A DNA stretch of 7,151 nucleotides from contig DJUV01000095.1 in assembly GCA_002440625.1 (NCBI GenBank), positions 1 to 7,151 on the forward strand. Reading direction: 5' to 3'. The DNA is from Rhodobacteraceae bacterium UBA6273. GTDB taxonomy: Bacteria > Pseudomonadota > Alphaproteobacteria > Rhodobacterales > Rhodobacteraceae. Position numbers and translations under genes: made by a program. The notes beneath the pieces were generated by a model that was given only the letters and a program-made list of their open reading frames with translations, searched no databases and had not been told where the DNA came from. Positions within the stretch are counted from its first letter, which is position 1; each line of letters begins with the position of its first letter. Below, in pieces: positions 5,124 through 7,151 of this stretch.

Positions 5124-6567
5124 AGGCCGCCACGGTCTTGACCGTGGTGAAGCCGTAAAGCGCCTCGAACCCCTTTTCGCGGCCGTGGCCGGACTTGCCC
5201 ATCCCGCCGAAGGGCAGTTCCACCCCGCCGCCTGCGCCGTAGTTGTTGAGGAACACCTGCCCGGCGCGGACCTTCCGTGCCAACCGCATTGCGCGGCCGA
5301 AGTCTTGCGTCCAGACCCCGGCGACAAGGCCGTAGTCGGTGCCATTGGCGATGGCGACCGCTTCTTCCTCGCTGTCGAAGGGGATCGCCACCAGCACCGG
5401 GCCGAAGATCTCCTGCTGCGCCAGGGGGTGGTCGGGCCGGGCATTGGCATAAAGCCGCGGACTCAGGTAAAAGCCGCCGCGCGGCGCGTCATTGGCAATG
5501 CGGCCCTCGGCGGCGAGCGACAGGCTGCCGGACTGACCCAGCATAGCCTCGATCCGCGCCTTCTGCCGGGCCGAGATGACCGGGCCGAGGTCGTGATCGG
5601 CAAGTGCCGGCCCCGCCGTCAGGCCGGCGATGCGCGCCGCCATCCGCTCCACCACCTCGCCGTAACGTGACCGCTCGACAAGGATGCGCGAGCCGGCGGA
5701 ACAGGTCTGCCCGGCGTTCTGGATGCCGGCACCCACCAGAAACGGCAGCGCCCGGTCGAGATCGGCATCGGCAAAGACGATCTGCGGCGACTTGCCGCCA
5801 AGTTCCAGCGTCACCGGGACGATGTTCTTCGCCCCCGCCTCCTGCACCATGCGGCCGACCGGCACCGAGCCGGTGAAGGAAAGATGGTTGACGCCCGGAT
5901 GGCTGGCGAGCGCCGCCCCCGCCTCGACCCCGAGGCCGGCGACGATGTTGAGGGCGCCCGGTGGAAACCCGGCCTCCCCGGCCAGCCGGCCAAGCGCGAG
6001 GGCGGTCAGGCAAGCATCCTCGGCGGGCTTGACCACGCAGGCATTGCCGGCGGCGAGCGCCGCCCCGACCGATCGGCCAAGGATCTGCATCGGGTAATTC
6101 CACGGGATGATATGGCCGGTGACGCCATGCGGCTCACGCAGTGTGTAAACCGTGTAGCCGTCGAGATAGGGGATCGTCTCGCCCATCAACTTGTCGGCGG
6201 CCCCGCCGTAGAACTCCATGTAGCGGGCGAGGGCGACGGCATCGGCCCGCGCCTGTGCCAGCGGCTTGCCGACATCCATTGCCTCAAGCCGGGCGAGATC
6301 ATCGGCGCGGCCAAGGGCGAGCTGCGACAGCCGCAGCAACAGCCGCCCCCGCTCCGCTGCCGTCAACCGGCCCCAGTCGCCATCGCGGGCAGCCCTCGCG
6401 GCGGCGACCGCCTGATCCACGTCCTCCGCCCCGGACCGGGCGATGGCGCAGAGCCCGGACCCGTCCGAGGGGTTCAGGACCGCAAGGTGCTTCCCGGAGA
6501 GCGAGGCCTGCCAGCGCCCGCCGATCAGGTTCTCGTCCCCCGGAAACCAGATCGCCTTGCCGTCCAT
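5113..6567 (-). CDS. NAD(P)-dependent aldehyde dehydrogenase family protein
   Basis: A complete 484-aa member of the ALDH superfamily, which oxidises an aldehyde to the carboxylic acid with NAD(P)+. The usual elements are present: HIIPWNYP with Asn157, the cofactor-binding Lys180 in CVVKPAE, the Rossmann turn FTGSVPVGR (231-239), the general base Glu255 in VTLELGGKSP, the catalytic Cys289 in NAGQTCSAGSR, Glu386 in QQEIFGPV, and the C-terminal ELPFGGMGKSGHGREKGFEA (450-469). The overall look is that of soluble, tetrameric betaine-aldehyde or gamma-aminobutyraldehyde-type dehydrogenases, but substrate cannot be read from sequence. I chose the ATG at 6565-6567 because it starts the conserved protein and has AGAGGA 4 nt upstream. 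The open frame to 6702 adds a non-homologous Arg-rich stretch. It seems to be a single-gene unit, with the RHS fragment converging on its 3' end and ybjN divergent from its 5' end. Confidence 0.92.
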   Translation of the reverse strand: MDGKAIWFPGDENLIGGRWQASLSGKHLAVLNPSDGSGLCAIARSGAEDVDQAVAAARAARDGDWGRLTAAERGRLLLRLSQLALGRADDLARLEAMDVGKPLAQARADAVALARYMEFYGGAADKLMGETIPYLDGYTVYTLREPHGVTGHIIPWNYPMQILGRSVGAALAAGNACVVKPAEDACLTALALGRLAGEAGFPPGALNIVAGLGVEAGAALASHPGVNHLSFTGSVPVGRMVQEAGAKNIVPVTLELGGKSPQIVFADADLDRALPFLVGAGIQNAGQTCSAGSRILVERSRYGEVVERMAARIAGLTAGPALADHDLGPVISARQKARIEAMLGQSGSLSLAAEGRIANDAPRGGFYLSPRLYANARPDHPLAQQEIFGPVLVAIPFDSEEEAVAIANGTDYGLVAGVWTQDFGRAMRLARKVRAGQVFLNNYGAGGGVELPFGGMGKSGHGREKGFEALYGFTTVKTVAAWHG

Positions 6568-6600
6568 AAGGTCCTCTCGCGCCCGCCACCCCATGCGCCA

Positions 6601-6629
6601 AGTTGGGCACATGGGTGCCGAAGCGTCAA
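6601..6629 (-). promoter_or_regulatory. Candidate promoter of the aldehyde dehydrogenase with an inverted repeat in the spacer
   Basis: On the minus strand TTGACG (6629-6624) precedes CCAACT (6606-6601) by 17 nt, giving a good -35 with a weak -10. A perfect 5-bp inverted repeat, GGCAC-ATGG-GTGCC (6606-6619), lies in the spacer, where a repressor or activator could bind. The start of transcription would be about 30 nt ahead of the ATG at 6567. Confidence 0.3.
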
Positions 6630-6667
6630 GAAACCGCGCCTGGTGTCTTTTGTGCCGCCACCCCGGC

Positions 6668-6676
6668 TTATCCACA
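6668..6676 (+). other. Perfect DnaA-box sequence
   Basis: TTATCCACA matches the strict consensus DnaA box (TTATNCACA). It is a single copy in the divergent region between the aldehyde dehydrogenase and ybjN. I see no cluster of further boxes and no origin-type AT-rich element here. It could be a DnaA titration or regulatory site, or chance. Confidence 0.3.
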
Positions 6677-6702
6677 AAATACTGCTTTACAGGCCGGGCC
6701 AA

Positions 6703-6739
6703 TGCCTGCCACCATATCTTGTAAGGACGGTGGCAGGCA
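6703..6739. repeat. 11-bp perfect inverted repeat upstream of ybjN
   Basis: TGCCTGCCACC (6703-6713) and GGTGGCAGGCA (6729-6739) are exact reverse complements around a 15-nt AT-richer loop. It lies 74 bp before the ybjN start and about 135 bp before the aldehyde dehydrogenase start, in a divergent region where no gene ends. A terminator is therefore not expected, and an operator or an mRNA leader structure is more likely. No T-run follows on either strand. Confidence 0.6.
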
Positions 6740-6813
6740 AACGCCGCTCCTTGCGATCATCCCTGTCCCTAGTGGTCCTTAAACCTCAGTGGGCAAGACA
6801 AGAGAGGCCGGGC

Positions 6814-7151
6814 ATGTCTGCTTCCGAGAGCTACCTCGATACTGACGAGCTGCATCCGATCGACATCGTCGAGACGCTGGCCGCCCATCACGAATGGGAT
6901 TTTGACCGCGTCACCGACGACCAGATCGCCATGGCGGTCGAGGGCCAGTGGCGCACCTATTCGATAACGCTTGCCTGGTCGGGCTATGACGAGACTCTGC
7001 GCCTCATCTGCACCTTCGAGATGGACCCGCCGGAAGAACGCATCCCGGCGCTCTATGACACGCTCAACCGCACCAATGACATGGTCTGGTGCGGCGCCTT
7101 CACCTTCTGGCGCGAACAGCGGCTGATGGTCTGGCGCTATGGCCTGTCGCT
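6814..7151 (+). CDS. YbjN domain-containing protein (3' end outside window)
   Basis: The first 112 residues are present and the gene runs off the window. The sequence MSASESYLDTDELHPIDIVE followed by WDFDRVTDDQIAMAVEGQWR (28-47), TYSITLAWSGYDETLRLICT (48-67), PPEERIPALYDTLNRTNDMV (72-91) and an FTFWREQRLMVWRYGL block matches alphaproteobacterial YbjN-family proteins, which have a fold like that of type III secretion chaperones. E. coli YbjN affects motility, biofilm and stress responses. In alphaproteobacteria the role is not established. No signal peptide or membrane segment is seen. AGAGAGG (6801-6807) lies 6 nt before the ATG. In related genomes, as I recall, proC follows this gene, but that lies outside the window. 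Confidence 0.88.
   Translation, partial: MSASESYLDTDELHPIDIVETLAAHHEWDFDRVTDDQIAMAVEGQWRTYSITLAWSGYDETLRLICTFEMDPPEERIPALYDTLNRTNDMVWCGAFTFWREQRLMVWRYGLS

Noticed and set aside
6568..6702. 45-residue N-terminal extension of the aldehyde dehydrogenase
   Set aside because: It is Arg-rich and not family-like. The ATG at 6567 has a ribosome binding site and starts the usual ALDH N-terminus, and the extension would cover the candidate promoter.
6661..6740. Replication origin, from the DnaA box and inverted repeat
   Set aside because: There is only one DnaA box, no box cluster, no AT-rich unwinding element and no origin-associated gene (dnaA, hemE, parAB, repABC) in the window.
1..7151. CRISPR arrays, tRNA/rRNA genes, insertion sequences
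   Set aside because: I saw no regularly spaced direct repeats, no tRNA-like cloverleaf signatures and no transposase motifs or paired terminal repeats with target duplications.

Overview
The window looks like ordinary chromosomal DNA from a high-GC alphaproteobacterium, most probably of the Rhodobacteraceae (Rhodobacter/Paracoccus relatives). The pointers are the strongly GC3-biased codons, a Rhodobacteraceae-type Hint-domain protein, the lgt-midA-pgeF gene string divergent from a UbiK/BMFP gene, and an alphaproteobacterial YbjN protein. This assignment rests on recognising protein families by eye. No database was searched.

Layout, left to right. Positions 1-210 (+) hold the 3' end of an Lrp/AsnC-type regulator, convergent with a Hint-domain protein gene (232-1044, -). 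A gene-poor stretch follows (1045-1712). It contains a TetR-type palindrome, a 12-bp perfect inverted repeat around a run of seven G, and a 35-codon minus-strand gene with a very good ribosome binding site (1408-1515). Next, on the minus strand, is a tightly packed operon transcribed lgt (4410-3535), midA/NDUFAF7-like methyltransferase (3538-2465), pgeF (2468-1713). Both junctions are ATGA stop/start overlaps. Divergent from lgt is ubiK (4542-4796, +). After ubiK comes a decayed scrap of an RHS-repeat protein (4837-5109, +), then a convergent aldehyde dehydrogenase (5113-6567, -). A 246-bp divergent intergenic region with an 11-bp inverted repeat and a perfect DnaA-box sequence leads to ybjN (6814-7151, +), which runs off the window.

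How the genes fit together: Lgt attaches the lipid to lipoproteins, PgeF proofreads peptidoglycan precursors, MidA-type methyltransferases help assemble respiratory complex I, and UbiK supports ubiquinone synthesis. The lgt/ubiK locus is thus a housekeeping cluster for envelope and respiration. The overlaps suggest that lgt, midA and pgeF are translated in a coupled way. The aldehyde dehydrogenase, Hint protein and YbjN protein are separate units.

I did not find a convincing new multi-gene system. The items most worth a second look are the 35-aa gene, the RHS remnant whose broken end coincides with an inverted repeat spanning two convergent stop codons, the Hint protein lacking the splicing cysteine, and several unexplained inverted repeats in the intergenic regions.
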